From Methanoregula boonei 6A8 (GTDB taxonomy: Archaea; Halobacteriota; Methanomicrobia; Methanomicrobiales; Methanospirillaceae): a stretch of DNA of 64,000 nt. Under the pieces are notes generated by a model. That model searched no databases. It was not told the DNA's origin and saw only the letters and a program-made list of their open reading frames with translations. Shown in pieces: positions 46,436-55,126 of the stretch; positions within the stretch are counted from its first letter, which is position 1, and each line of letters opens with the position of its first letter. Made by a program: the position numbers and the translations under genes. Where the stretch lies: positions 1,116,001-1,180,000 of the forward strand of contig NC_009712.1 of NCBI RefSeq assembly GCF_000017625.1. Direction: 5' to 3'.

Positions 46436-47746
46436 TTAGGGCTCGCGCACAATCTCCTGGATATACGCAACGCCGATCTTTGCGCGCCGGAGCCGGGTGC
46501 TGTCCAGCAGGTGGCGCATATCCACAAACGTGGCATCGTTTACGATCTTTTTTACCTGGGTATTGAGATCAAGCGAAGCATCGAAGGGGACGCCGCGGAA
46601 TACTACCCCGTGGTTGTGGAGATATGTGGCTTTTGATGCTGCCCGGCTCGCCGGGTTTGCATAATACAGCGCATCGAGATCCTCAGGCTGGAAGCCGGTA
46701 ATGCTTGCGGCAAGATCGATCCCAAAGCCAAAACTCACCAGCGTATCGCCCTTATAGGACATGCCGGTGTCGGATGCCATCCACTCGCCGGAGATGGCCG
46801 GATCCATGATCGTGGCAGTGCCGGGCAACCCGGTGCCTGCAACCGGGGCCTTCTTGATCCCGGAGCTTGCAAGACCATCGATCACGCCCCAGATCGCAAC
46901 CGCAACCACTCCCTTGTAACTCTTGATTCCCCGATCCCTGGCACCGGCAAAGATCATCCGGTATATATCGGCAATGCTCACGCTCTTTCCCTCTTCGACA
47001 GAAAGCGCCAGGTACTCGTTGAACGGGCCGTCCAGGGTCACGTTATAGCCTGTGTACACCGGTACATCAGCCTCCGCATCGAGAGGTGTGAGAAAATCGG
47101 GGGTATTATTCCCATCGGTAGGCAGCCAGACCATGGAGCCGTAGAGCGTGATCATCTCACCAAGAAGCAGCATTGCATCCTTTTTGTCTGCCCCAAGCGC
47201 CCCGAGGCCCAGTGAGTACGTAATCTCGGAGAACTTCCTGGTTTTTATATCCGCCTCGGTGAGCTTAGCGTGCAGCACCTTTGAAAGATCGCCCGTGATC
47301 CGGAGCACGGGAGGGCTGGTCATCCAGCCGGGCTCGATGGTAAGGGAGATCCCTTCTTCCTCGATCTTTTTGTAAAAGATCTCGTTAAAGAGTGTCGGGT
47401 TCCTGCGTTTCTTGCGTATATCGTCAACCGCCGCATCCGTAGTCGGGAATATCTCAAGGATGGTCGAGAACCCTGCCATATCCAGCACTTTTTTTGGGTA
47501 TTCCCCAACCGCAGCTAAGGCAAAGCGCCCGTTCCTGCGTTTCATCTCCTTTTTGAGCATGTTGAACGTGCGCAGCCCGCCGCTGGAAAGATACGTGGTT
47601 CCGGACAGGTCCAGTACCAGTTCCTTATCATCGTCATGCAGTGCGCCCTTGATCCATTCATCCAGCTGCTGGGCGCCAAACGCATCCAGCCGTCCGTTGA
47701 TAAAGAAGACAAGCACGCCTTCTTTTCGTTCGCTCCTGGCTTCCAT
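46436..47746 (-). CDS. STAS domain fused to an unrecognised C-terminal domain
   Basis: 436 residues. Residues 1-115 are a STAS domain (VLVFFINGRLDAFGAQQL, LDLSGTTYLSSGGLRTF, PKKVLDMAGF) very like the 121-residue protein next door. The remaining 320 residues, from about PTLFNEIFYKKIEEEG to the end, match nothing I recognise; they contain GLGALGADKKDAMLLLGEMI and a Gly/Asp-rich middle, with no membrane helix. A frame to 47785 exists, but a TATAAAC-type element at 47790-47798 would start transcripts downstream of it; ATG 47746 with GGAG five bases ahead is preferred. Confidence 0.8.
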   Translation of the reverse strand: MEARSERKEGVLVFFINGRLDAFGAQQLDEWIKGALHDDDKELVLDLSGTTYLSSGGLRTFNMLKKEMKRRNGRFALAAVGEYPKKVLDMAGFSTILEIFPTTDAAVDDIRKKRRNPTLFNEIFYKKIEEEGISLTIEPGWMTSPPVLRITGDLSKVLHAKLTEADIKTRKFSEITYSLGLGALGADKKDAMLLLGEMITLYGSMVWLPTDGNNTPDFLTPLDAEADVPVYTGYNVTLDGPFNEYLALSVEEGKSVSIADIYRMIFAGARDRGIKSYKGVVAVAIWGVIDGLASSGIKKAPVAGTGLPGTATIMDPAISGEWMASDTGMSYKGDTLVSFGFGIDLAASITGFQPEDLDALYYANPASRAASKATYLHNHGVVFRGVPFDASLDLNTQVKKIVNDATFVDMRHLLDSTRLRRAKIGVAYIQEIVREP

Positions 47747-47789
47747 GGTTCTCCAGCCTTCTCTCCGTAATAATACTTCATGCACCCGG

Positions 47790-47807
47790 AGTTTATAATG
47801 TTCGTAT
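47790..47807 (-). promoter_or_regulatory. Promoter of the STAS-fusion gene with a shared 11-bp word
   Basis: On the minus strand ATACGAACATT (47797-47807) runs into TATAAAC. The same 11-base word occurs in the fprA/V4R promoter at 40895-40905. The TATA position fixes the gene start at 47746. Confidence 0.45.
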
Positions 47808-47841
47808 CTCGTTTTTTTACGAGCGGCCTTTAAAAAAAGGA

Positions 47842-48369
47842 TCAGGTGCCGGCCAGGTCAAAGACAAGAAGCGGGCGGCCTGCGGCATCGGAAACAAAAA
47901 TCTGTCCGGACCGGAACCGGAGGCCGGATGCACGGGTAAGGTCGCTGAAGTAAAGCGAGGTGGCGTTTCCTGTCCCGGGATCATCGCAGGAACCGGATAT
48001 AATGCTGCCATCAGAGATATGGATAGAGGTCGCATTCCGCACGTACTGGTAGGAATAGGCAGTGCAGCCGCTCATCCCCCTCAGGGTGCCGTCGCCCGGC
48101 AGGCCAAAGGAGATGTTGGATCCCGCCCCGTCTTTTACCGGGACCATGGTCCCCTGTGCATCTGCGTACGAAGAAAGCGTCCATTGTGTATCTGTCAGGT
48201 TAACCTCAATGGGATGGGTAATGCCCTGGACCTGGCCGTAGAGGATCATGAGAAGCAGGATACCGATCATTGCCATGACCGCCCAGAACCACGGGCCCAT
48301 GGGTGCCGGTGGCAGGATCACCGGCTCTTCTTCCAGTTCTTCGAAAGCAGTCTCCTCATCGTCATCCAT
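47842..48369 (-). CDS. META-domain membrane-anchored protein (HslJ-like)
   Basis: 175 residues. An acidic N-terminus (MDDDEETAFEELEEE) is followed by one transmembrane helix (WFWAVMAMIGILLLMILYG), then a META/HslJ domain outside: LTDTQWTLSSYADAQG and GDGTLRGMSGCTAYSYQYV with a conserved Cys, paired with SGSCDDP. Likely extracytoplasmic. A TTG nine codons upstream is a poor alternative to the ATG at 48369. Confidence 0.8.
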   Translation of the reverse strand: MDDDEETAFEELEEEPVILPPAPMGPWFWAVMAMIGILLLMILYGQVQGITHPIEVNLTDTQWTLSSYADAQGTMVPVKDGAGSNISFGLPGDGTLRGMSGCTAYSYQYVRNATSIHISDGSIISGSCDDPGTGNATSLYFSDLTRASGLRFRSGQIFVSDAAGRPLLVFDLAGT

Positions 48370-48457
48370 ATCAGTACAACATGCCCTGCAGCACAATTAA
48401 GTGTTCGCGGATCCGCGTGCTGTGATTTGGAAGAAAGGAAAAGTGTCTGCTCGTTCC

Positions 48458-48805
48458 TTAGTTTTCCATGTCCCGGAGCACGTCAGCAAGTTGGGGCCGG
48501 GACCTCGAAAGCACATCGGTGGTTATCCTCCAGAGAATCCGGGGGCGGCTGGCAGGATCGGCCCGGGAGATTGTGTCTTCCAGCGCATCAAGATCTTTCC
48601 AGGGAACAAGCAGGTATTTTACCCGTACAATGGTGGAGATCTCACGATCGTACGCTGTAATAGCACAGATATACCCCGTAATAGTGGTCTGGGCCTTATA
48701 GTCCTGGCAGAAATCCTCGTACCGGTACTTTTCGGCAAGATCGGCAGCCTGATCGATCGCGGCAATAATGCCACGCAGCTGCCTGCAGGTGTCCTGTTTT
48801 TTCAT
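48458..48805 (-). CDS. Uncharacterised helical protein
   Basis: 115 residues from an ATG at 48805 (MKKQDTCRQLRGIIAAIDQA); the frame continues upstream to 48934 but that extension looks non-coding. Mostly alpha-helical, charged, no membrane segment; EKYRYEDFCQDYKAQTTITG and VKYLLVPWKDLDALED are its most distinctive parts. No family recognised. Same strand as the META protein. Confidence 0.6.
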   Translation of the reverse strand: MKKQDTCRQLRGIIAAIDQAADLAEKYRYEDFCQDYKAQTTITGYICAITAYDREISTIVRVKYLLVPWKDLDALEDTISRADPASRPRILWRITTDVLSRSRPQLADVLRDMEN

Positions 48806-49061
48806 GGTTACTAATGTCCGGAACTGACCCCGTCCTGCGGCAGCAGGTGCCTTCTCTTCTGGGGAGGAGGAATGGCCCTGTTCGCGCGGCAGGGGATCCC
48901 GGATACCTGCGTGATGTTGGAAAAGAGCGGCCAAATACTTTCTGAGGCTATTGAAACGGCGTATATTTCCCAGTGGTCATTCTCCCCCGTCACCTGGTGC
49001 AACCCCGTTAGGGCCGCATTTTTTTGCGCTTTTTTAATAGGAAAGAACCCCAAGTACAGGT

Positions 49062-49286
49062 ATGGATTTTGCCACTGTCAGGAAATGGGTGATCTTCTTT
49101 CTGGGGATCCTTATTGCCATCGTTATAGCCAATGCGCTCTCGAATCTGATCACTGCTTACACCGGTCTTTCCGGCTGGGTGAACTTTGTGGTGGGCTTTG
49201 TCCTCTATGCGGTCATCTTCTTTGCCATCCTTTACGTGCTGGAAAAAGCCATTGGTATAGAATTTTTTGGGTTTGGGCGCGAATAA
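49062..49286 (+). CDS. Small two-helix membrane protein
   Basis: 74 residues with two long hydrophobic helices (WVIFFLGILIAIVIANAL and NFVVGFVLYAVIFFAILYVL). Not recognised. Upstream 256 bp (48806-49061) has no other gene; a CTTTTTTAATAGG A/T-rich element near 49028-49040 may be its TATA region. Confidence 0.6.
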   Translation: MDFATVRKWVIFFLGILIAIVIANALSNLITAYTGLSGWVNFVVGFVLYAVIFFAILYVLEKAIGIEFFGFGRE

Positions 49287-49456
49287 GGGCACATCATTGC
49301 AGCCAATTTTTTCCGGGAAGCCTGTATTTAAGGGAAAATATGCCCTGGCAGGGCCCGGTGCGTGATCGATAATCGCGGGGATCTAAAAAAAACCTGTAAC
49401 CGGTTCTCCCGAAACGGTATACGAAACTATTAACACGATCACAGAGACGTAATTCT

Positions 49457-50062
49457 ATGGATGCGAAAACGTCCTGCCTGCTCAAGGGGCTTGCAGGAGT
49501 TATCTTCGGCGGTCTTGCGCTGGTGGTGCCAGGGCCCCTTCTTGCCTTCTTTACCGGAATAATCCTGATCCTTCTTATTACGGGAATGGTCCTGTCTATC
49601 CTGATTGCCATCAGCTCCTCTGCAGAGGAATCATTTTTCTGGTTTTTGTGTGCAGTGGGCCTGCTCATTGTCGGGATAGTCGATCTGCTCTTCCCGGATT
49701 CGGTTTCGCTTATTTTCGCACTGGCCATTGCCGGGCTCGCATTCTATGCCGGCTACACCGGTGTAGCGTTTGCCCTGACCCGCCCGCAGACAAAATGGTA
49801 TCTTGTGGGGAGCGTTGCCGCCGCTAGCGTGATCCTGTTCTCTGTTTTCCTTATATATGTCCCGTCCATGCAGTCACACCTGGTTATGACCGTTGTCGGG
49901 ACAATCGCCCTTGTCCTTGGCCTTTTTGCTATCCTGACCGGAATAACCGTCAAAAACAGCGAGGAACTACCCCCGTCTCCCCGTACGCTTATCCTCAGCC
50001 GGATCAAGATAAACCCTGCGAACAAACCCGAAGAGAAATCCGGGGACCAGGTCTCCAAGTAA
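49457..50062 (+). CDS. HdeD-like membrane protein
   Basis: 201 residues, six predicted helices in paired repeats (GLAGVIFGGLALVVPGPLL, FLCAVGLLIVGIVDLLFP), followed by a charged cytoplasmic tail (ILSRIKINPANKPEEKSG). Resembles DUF308/HdeD proteins such as the one at 43051 but with a longer tail. Ends 19 bp before the geranylgeranyl reductase gene, so it may be co-transcribed with it. Confidence 0.72.
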   Translation: MDAKTSCLLKGLAGVIFGGLALVVPGPLLAFFTGIILILLITGMVLSILIAISSSAEESFFWFLCAVGLLIVGIVDLLFPDSVSLIFALAIAGLAFYAGYTGVAFALTRPQTKWYLVGSVAAASVILFSVFLIYVPSMQSHLVMTVVGTIALVLGLFAILTGITVKNSEELPPSPRTLILSRIKINPANKPEEKSGDQVSK

Positions 50063-50081
50063 CAATCCTGGTGCAGAGGTA

Positions 50082-51239
50082 ATGAGCAGGCCGGCGTATG
50101 ATGTCGTGGTTGCCGGTGCCGGGCCGGCTGGTTCTGCTGCCGCCCGTGCCTGTGCAGAGCAGGGGCTTTCGGTGCTCTGTGTGGAAGAGCAGGGAACCAT
50201 CGGGTACCCGGTCCAGTGCGCCGGCCTCCTTTCCCGGGCAGCTTTCGAAGAATGTGCAGTTTCGCGGCGATCGATCCAGAATACCGTGACCGGCGCCCGG
50301 ATCGTGCCTTCGTCCGGGCAACCTCTGACAATAAACGCCGGAGTCCCCAAGGCATATGTTGTTGACCGTGCCCTGCTTGATCGGGAGATGGCGCAGGCAG
50401 CAGCTGATGCGGGAGCAGAGTTCCGGCCCAAAACGGCGGTCTGCGGAATACAGGACGGGAAGGCGATAACCCGGGGGGCTAATGGGCATGAAGAGATTCC
50501 CTTTCGCATCCTGATCGCGGCGGATGGCCCGCGGGGTACAATAGCACGATCGCTTGGGTTTGCCCGGCCGCCGGTCTTTTTGGCCGGCATCCAGGCCGAG
50601 GGAGTTTTGCATAAGGAAATCGATCTGGTGGAACTGTACCCGGATGCATCCCCGGAATTCTTTGGGTGGGTCATTCCCAACGGTAATGGACGGGCAAGGG
50701 CCGGTCTGTGCGGGAAAGTGCAGGTCAAAGAACGCTTTGCCGCATTTCTCAAAAGAACCGGTCTTCAATCCGATCTGCACCTGGTCACCGGCACGATCCC
50801 TCTTGGTGTGATGCCTCGTACCTATGGACAACGGACGCTTTTTGTGGGAGATGCCGCCGGGTTTGCCAAACCTACCTCTGGCGGGGGGGTGTACACCGGT
50901 GTCCGGTCTGCCCGGCATGCCGCAGCGGTGGCAGCTGCCTGCTGCGAACAGGACTGCTTCTCCGATAGTGCGCTTGCAGAGTACGAGCGGCGCTGGCAGG
51001 AGGATATCGGGCGGGAACTCTCCATGGGGTACCGCCTTTTCCAGATGCGCCAGCACCTTCCGGCAGAAACTATAGACCAGATGATCCATGCAATGAGCGA
51101 TCCGGCAATAGTGCAGGAAATCCTCCGGTACGGGGACATGGACCGGCCTGCAAAAATTGCCGGCATCCTGGTCCGGCATCCTTCGCTTTTCCGGTTCTTT
51201 TCGCCTCTTCTTCTTTCCGGTATTCGATCGTTTTTTTAA
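50082..51239 (+). CDS. Geranylgeranyl reductase family flavoprotein
   Basis: 385 residues. FAD-binding Rossmann motif VVVAGAGPAGSAAARACAE at 8-26, the CxxxxG-like loop GYPVQCAGLLS, second FAD motif FVGDAAGFAKPTSGGGVYTG, and the family patch EFFGWVIPNGNGRARAG. Reduces the double bonds of geranylgeranyl chains in archaeal lipids or related prenyl compounds. Followed by a T-run at its stop. Which prenyl substrate it prefers is not evident. Confidence 0.88.
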   Translation: MSRPAYDVVVAGAGPAGSAAARACAEQGLSVLCVEEQGTIGYPVQCAGLLSRAAFEECAVSRRSIQNTVTGARIVPSSGQPLTINAGVPKAYVVDRALLDREMAQAAADAGAEFRPKTAVCGIQDGKAITRGANGHEEIPFRILIAADGPRGTIARSLGFARPPVFLAGIQAEGVLHKEIDLVELYPDASPEFFGWVIPNGNGRARAGLCGKVQVKERFAAFLKRTGLQSDLHLVTGTIPLGVMPRTYGQRTLFVGDAAGFAKPTSGGGVYTGVRSARHAAAVAAACCEQDCFSDSALAEYERRWQEDIGRELSMGYRLFQMRQHLPAETIDQMIHAMSDPAIVQEILRYGDMDRPAKIAGILVRHPSLFRFFSPLLLSGIRSFF

Positions 51240-51314
51240 TGAGATAAAATTTGTAAGAGCAAAAAACGGGCTTTGGAAAACTGACACGAAAATTGAGGAA
51301 TTCAATCGCGCCTT

Positions 51315-52196
51315 TCAGCCCCTATTTTCATGACGGGACAGCCTTTTGGAAATAAAAGAGGCATTGATCTTCTGAAAGATTAGGGTAATCAGGTATATCG
51401 AAAATACTATGGTTGTGATGAAAAAACTCACCGGGTATGGCTCATAAAACGAGACAAAGAGCCCGATCCACGTTGCAATGAGCGCAATGAAAACGGATAT
51501 CATTATCGCATTCAGGGGTCGTTTCGCTAACCGCTGAGCAATTGCTGCCGGTGTCACCATTAATGCAAAAATAAGGAGGACTCCGACGACCTGAACTGAG
51601 ATCGATGTCGCCACTGCAACCAAAAGCATGAAAATTACTCCGAGGAAAAGGGTGGGCAGTCCTTTTGCCTCTGCCACGTCTTCATCAAGAGATGCAAATA
51701 AAAGCGGTCGGTACACGACAGCGGTTAACAAAAGAATTACCAGGCTCGCAACAAGTGTTACAAGGACATTGTTCCCGCTGATGCCCAGGATTTCTCCAAA
51801 CAGGATAGAGTACGCTTCGGTTGCATACCCGCTATAGAGGCTGATGAACAGGACGCCCAGGCCAAGCATGAACGCCAAAACCGTTCCGATCTGAATATCC
51901 CGGGAAGCGGCACGCCGGCCAAGCAGCCCGATAGTAATGCCTCCCCCACTCGTAAACAGCAGGAGGCCTATGATTGGGTCGACCCCAATAAGAACGGCTC
52001 CGGCGGCCCCTGCAAACCCTATATGGGAAAGGGCATGTGCTGCAAACGACGAGCGACGGAGCACGACAAAATAGCCCACAATGCCTGCGATGATCGCAAC
52101 AATTGTCCCGGCTTCAAAGGCATGCTGCATGAAGTCGTACTGCCACATCACCTGGAGATCGGATAACAGGTTAAAGCTAAAGGAAATATCAACCAT
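51315..52196 (-). CDS. Mn/Zn ABC transporter permease
   Basis: 293 residues, eight to nine helices, ZnuB/MntB family: YFVVLRRSSFAAHALSHIGFAGAAGAVL is abridged here to RRSSFAAHALSHIGFAG, the metal-pathway histidine loop, and LGVIFMLLVAVATSISVQVV near the end. Last gene of the three-gene importer operon (12 bp after the ATPase gene). Starts ATG at 52196. Confidence 0.92.
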   Translation of the reverse strand: MVDISFSFNLLSDLQVMWQYDFMQHAFEAGTIVAIIAGIVGYFVVLRRSSFAAHALSHIGFAGAAGAVLIGVDPIIGLLLFTSGGGITIGLLGRRAASRDIQIGTVLAFMLGLGVLFISLYSGYATEAYSILFGEILGISGNNVLVTLVASLVILLLTAVVYRPLLFASLDEDVAEAKGLPTLFLGVIFMLLVAVATSISVQVVGVLLIFALMVTPAAIAQRLAKRPLNAIMISVFIALIATWIGLFVSFYEPYPVSFFITTIVFSIYLITLIFQKINASFISKRLSRHENRG

Positions 52197-52208
52197 AATG
52201 GCCCCGGT

Positions 52209-53006
52209 TTAATCGTAATGATGCTGGTTTTCTTCAGTGCCTATGACTGCGATCTGACCCCGGGAACCCCGCAGTACCTCAACCTGAACCCCGTATAACG
52301 CGGACAAGGCTTCGGAGGTCAGGACTTCATCCGGCTTCCCGATAGCAACCCTGCCGTTGGCGATATAGATCACTTTATCGAGAACCGGCAGGAGAGGATT
52401 TATGTTGTGGGCGATGAGCAACGCAGTCACATCGCGCGATCGAACCACATTATGGATAACCTGAACCAATTCCTGCTCACGCCGGATATCAAGATTCGAC
52501 AGCGGTTCATCCAGTAATAGTAAATGTGGATTGCTTACCAGCGCTTCTGCAAGGAATACCCGCTGTAATTCTCCCCCCGATAATCCCCCAAGGGAACGAT
52601 GTGCCAGATCTTCTGCTCCGACGGCTTTTAATGCATCAAACGCGATCTGGTGATCGTTCCGGGAAAATGGGTTCAATCCCCATTTATTGCCGGAAAATCC
52701 AAGCCGCACCAGTTCAAGGGATTCGAGCGTCGTATCGGCATCAATTACGTGCCTTTGCGGCACGTATCCGATATGCTCATTACCGCGTTTTGGCCGGGCA
52801 TTAAATACTTTAATATTGCCTCGTATTGGTTGTTGTAACCCGAGAAGCAGACGAAACAGGGTCGTCTTACCCGACCCGTTGGGACCGATAATCGCAACAA
52901 ATTCGCCATGTTCGATCGCAAAACTGGCGTTCTGCCAGACGGTATTTTCCTGGTATCCTGCGGTCAGGTTTTCTGCGGTGATAATCGGTGGAAGGTTGTC
53001 TTTCAT
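52209..53006 (-). CDS. Mn/Zn ABC transporter ATP-binding protein
   Basis: 265 residues. Walker A GPNGSGKTTL, Q-loop GYVPQRHVID, signature LSGGELQRVFLAEAL, Walker B LLLLDEPLSNLD, switch His IAHNINPL. C-terminus has a histidine pair (NQHHYD) which may handle metal. Begins three bases after the stop of the binding-protein gene; part of the same transcript. Confidence 0.93.
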   Translation of the reverse strand: MKDNLPPIITAENLTAGYQENTVWQNASFAIEHGEFVAIIGPNGSGKTTLFRLLLGLQQPIRGNIKVFNARPKRGNEHIGYVPQRHVIDADTTLESLELVRLGFSGNKWGLNPFSRNDHQIAFDALKAVGAEDLAHRSLGGLSGGELQRVFLAEALVSNPHLLLLDEPLSNLDIRREQELVQVIHNVVRSRDVTALLIAHNINPLLPVLDKVIYIANGRVAIGKPDEVLTSEALSALYGVQVEVLRGSRGQIAVIGTEENQHHYD

Positions 53007-53009
53007 GGA

Positions 53010-53963
53010 TTAACTTCCCAGAGATTTTGCATTGAGCGCGTTCTGAAGAGAGATTAACTCTGCGTTCATCCAGTCCTGGAATGAGACATCGGGGGGTTGG
53101 ATAGTCTCTGTTATACCAATAACAGGGATCCCCTGTTCTGAGGCCAGTTTCTTTATGTTATCAGTGAGCGGCGTAACTGTCTGCTGGTTATAGACAAGCA
53201 CACTCACATTATCGCTCTGGAGCTGTGTTTCAAACTGGACAACACTGTCTGCCGGTGGATCGTTTCCTTCGGCCACAGCGTGAGTAAATGCCGGGGGTGA
53301 GACAAGATCCAGGCCGGTAGCGTTTGCCAGGTATTCAAAGATGGATTCGGTGGCTGCAACTTTCGTGCCCCCGAATTGCTGTTTGATCTCGCCGATCCGG
53401 TTCTGGTATTGGGACAGCGATACCTGCAGGTTGGCATAATTCTGCTCATAGTCTTTGGCATTGGACGGATCGATGGAAATAAGATCTAATTCCATCTGTT
53501 TTGTAGTCTCGTTCACGTAATCAGGGTTGTACCAGAAATGAGGATTATCGCCGTTCTGTTGTCCAATAAGATTGGCCACATTCAGCACTTTGGCATTCGG
53601 TTTGATCCCTGCCCCAATAAGTTTGTCAGCCCATTCATCGTATCCGGCACCGTTGACAACGATATAGTCTGCCGTTGCAAATGCACGCGCATTCGCAGTA
53701 TTGCTTTCATACTCATGGGGATCGGCATTAGGATCTGAAACTATACTCAGCACCTGGACATGCGTCCCGCCAATCTGTGAAACCAGGCTGCCCCAGAAAT
53801 TTTCAGCCGCAACAATCTGTATCTTTTGGGTTGTGTTGTTGAGAATAGAATTGGGAGGAGTCGCAACAGAATTTGACTGTGTACAACCCGCCACAATAAT
53901 AAAAATAGCCATAATGATAAAAAATGTGATTCCTCCGATGGCGACATACGTTTTCGACTTCAT
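53010..53963 (-). CDS. Mn/Zn ABC transporter substrate-binding lipoprotein
   Basis: 317 residues, ZnuA/PsaA/TroA family. Signal segment FFIIMAIFIIVAGC ends in a lipobox Cys. Metal site candidates: His in NADPHEYESN, His in GDNPHFWYNP, Glu in AATESIFEYLANATG and an acidic residue in GITETIQPPD. The third ligand being Glu instead of His resembles Mn-binding PsaA rather than Zn-binding ZnuA, so manganese is plausible. Start at 53963 places the signal peptide at the N-terminus; the upstream in-frame extension is not signal-like. Confidence 0.9.
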   Translation of the reverse strand: MKSKTYVAIGGITFFIIMAIFIIVAGCTQSNSVATPPNSILNNTTQKIQIVAAENFWGSLVSQIGGTHVQVLSIVSDPNADPHEYESNTANARAFATADYIVVNGAGYDEWADKLIGAGIKPNAKVLNVANLIGQQNGDNPHFWYNPDYVNETTKQMELDLISIDPSNAKDYEQNYANLQVSLSQYQNRIGEIKQQFGGTKVAATESIFEYLANATGLDLVSPPAFTHAVAEGNDPPADSVVQFETQLQSDNVSVLVYNQQTVTPLTDNIKKLASEQGIPVIGITETIQPPDVSFQDWMNAELISLQNALNAKSLGS

Positions 53964-54016
53964 TGTTTTCTGCCCTCTCAAGATGTATGATGTTGAGCAA
54001 CTGCTTCGCTGGTTGT

Positions 54017-54057
54017 CCATATAATAATTATGCGAATTTTGGATATTGCCCAAAATT
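54017..54057 (-). promoter_or_regulatory. Metal-transporter promoter with dyad operator
   Basis: AATTTTGG (54035-54042) and CCAAAATT (54050-54057) are perfect 8-bp arms around 7 bases, just upstream (minus strand) of a TATA-like AATTATTATATGG at 54018-54030. CCAAAAT also occurs at 54585-54591 before the DtxR-like gene, consistent with one regulator acting on both. Confidence 0.5.
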
Positions 54058-54114
54058 TAATTCAATGTTACATTCAGCCCAAAAAGATTCAAAAGCGCTT
54101 CCCTTTTCCGGAGA

Positions 54115-54540
54115 TCATTCCTCAAGGCACCCGTCAGTATGCGTGATATCCCCGCATATCCCTTTGTTGGGATGTCCCATGGCCCGACACATCAGATCTA
54201 TTGCATCCTTCGATACGAAACTCTCGAACCTTGAGACCTCAAGACATGCCTGTTCATGCGAAAGACCAAAATGCGTCATCGCCAAGGCGAGTATTCTGTG
54301 CCTTTTTATCAGGAATTCTGCTGTGATTTTTCCTTTTGCCGAAAGGGAGACCCCGTGATAGGGTGTGTAATCTAGAAAGCCGTCATCAGTAAGTTCACTC
54401 ATCGTTTTTGTGATCGTCGATGGGTCCACACCAAAACCTGCGGCCATATCCTTTGTCTTTACCGGGCCGTTTTTCCCGGTAAGGAATTTGATATACTCAA
54501 CTTTCTTCGGGGAAAGTTCTAGTCCGGAATCAGTGTGCAT
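54115..54540 (-). CDS. DtxR/MntR-family metal-dependent repressor
   Basis: 141 residues. Winged helix 8-70 (VKTKDMAAGFGVDPSTITKTMSEL abridged: recognition helix DPSTITKTMSELTDDG), then the dimerisation/metal domain with KRHRILALAMTHFGLSHEQA, the ligands Glu/His/Cys in LEVSRFES, DLMCRAMGHPNKGICGD. No SH3-like third domain. Located just upstream of the importer operon, same strand, 151 bp away; expected to repress it when metal is plentiful. Confidence 0.9.
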   Translation of the reverse strand: MHTDSGLELSPKKVEYIKFLTGKNGPVKTKDMAAGFGVDPSTITKTMSELTDDGFLDYTPYHGVSLSAKGKITAEFLIKRHRILALAMTHFGLSHEQACLEVSRFESFVSKDAIDLMCRAMGHPNKGICGDITHTDGCLEE

Positions 54541-54835
54541 ATGACTGGATTATTATGTAAAATCGATAAATGTTTGCTATTGTACCAAAATATCTTAAGA
54601 ATACCTGTTCTTGTCTTGAGAATTGTTTTTAAAAACTGCCAAAATGTTGTATCCGACAAGACACTTCCTGCGTGATCGTGTATCCCGAATATCCCGGTGG
54701 GAAAATGAAATGTCCTGTATCCTTCGGCCCCTGGTTAATGGACGAGCAATGTCAGATCAAACCGGGGCTTTGAAGCGTAGAACCGGAACTTTTTTTGAGG
54801 TTACCCGTTCAGGTTGAAGAAAATAAAAAAGAAAA
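54541..54835. other. Intergenic region upstream of the DtxR-like gene
   Basis: 295 bp. Contains the DtxR-like promoter (A/T-rich AATCGATAAATG; CCAAAATAT at 54585) and, at 54825-54840, an A-rich tract that reads as a T-run on the minus strand after the next gene. No supported ORF. Confidence 0.4.
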
Positions 54836-55126
54836 TTATGCTTTTTTCTCGACAAGCTCGATCTCGATGCCACCAATACTGTTTGCAAAGATGTTATACA
54901 GGAAGGCAAGGATCGCACCAGCGATGAATGCCATGATCCCAAAGATGATGGGGAAGACGATGATGGAGAGAAGGCCGAGGGTCGTCAGGCCCGGGAGGCC
55001 ATGCATGGCCCCGATGGCCGTGCCAAGGATGGCAAACAGGACGCCATAAATCAGGCCGAACACGATACCGAACAATGCATGGATTTTTGCCCATGAGATA
55101 ATGTCAATGCTTTTGATAACCGTCAT
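54836..55126 (-). CDS. Small membrane protein
   Basis: 96 residues starting MTVIKSIDIISWAKIHALFG (55126); two or three helices rich in Gly/Ala/Ile (GIVFGLIYGVLFAILGTAIG, IIFGIMAFIAGAILAFLYNI). Resembles DUF3566-like small archaeal membrane proteins, but I do not assign a family. The frame extends to 55153, without better start signals. A T-run on the minus strand follows the stop. Confidence 0.7.
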   Translation of the reverse strand: MTVIKSIDIISWAKIHALFGIVFGLIYGVLFAILGTAIGAMHGLPGLTTLGLLSIIVFPIIFGIMAFIAGAILAFLYNIFANSIGGIEIELVEKKA

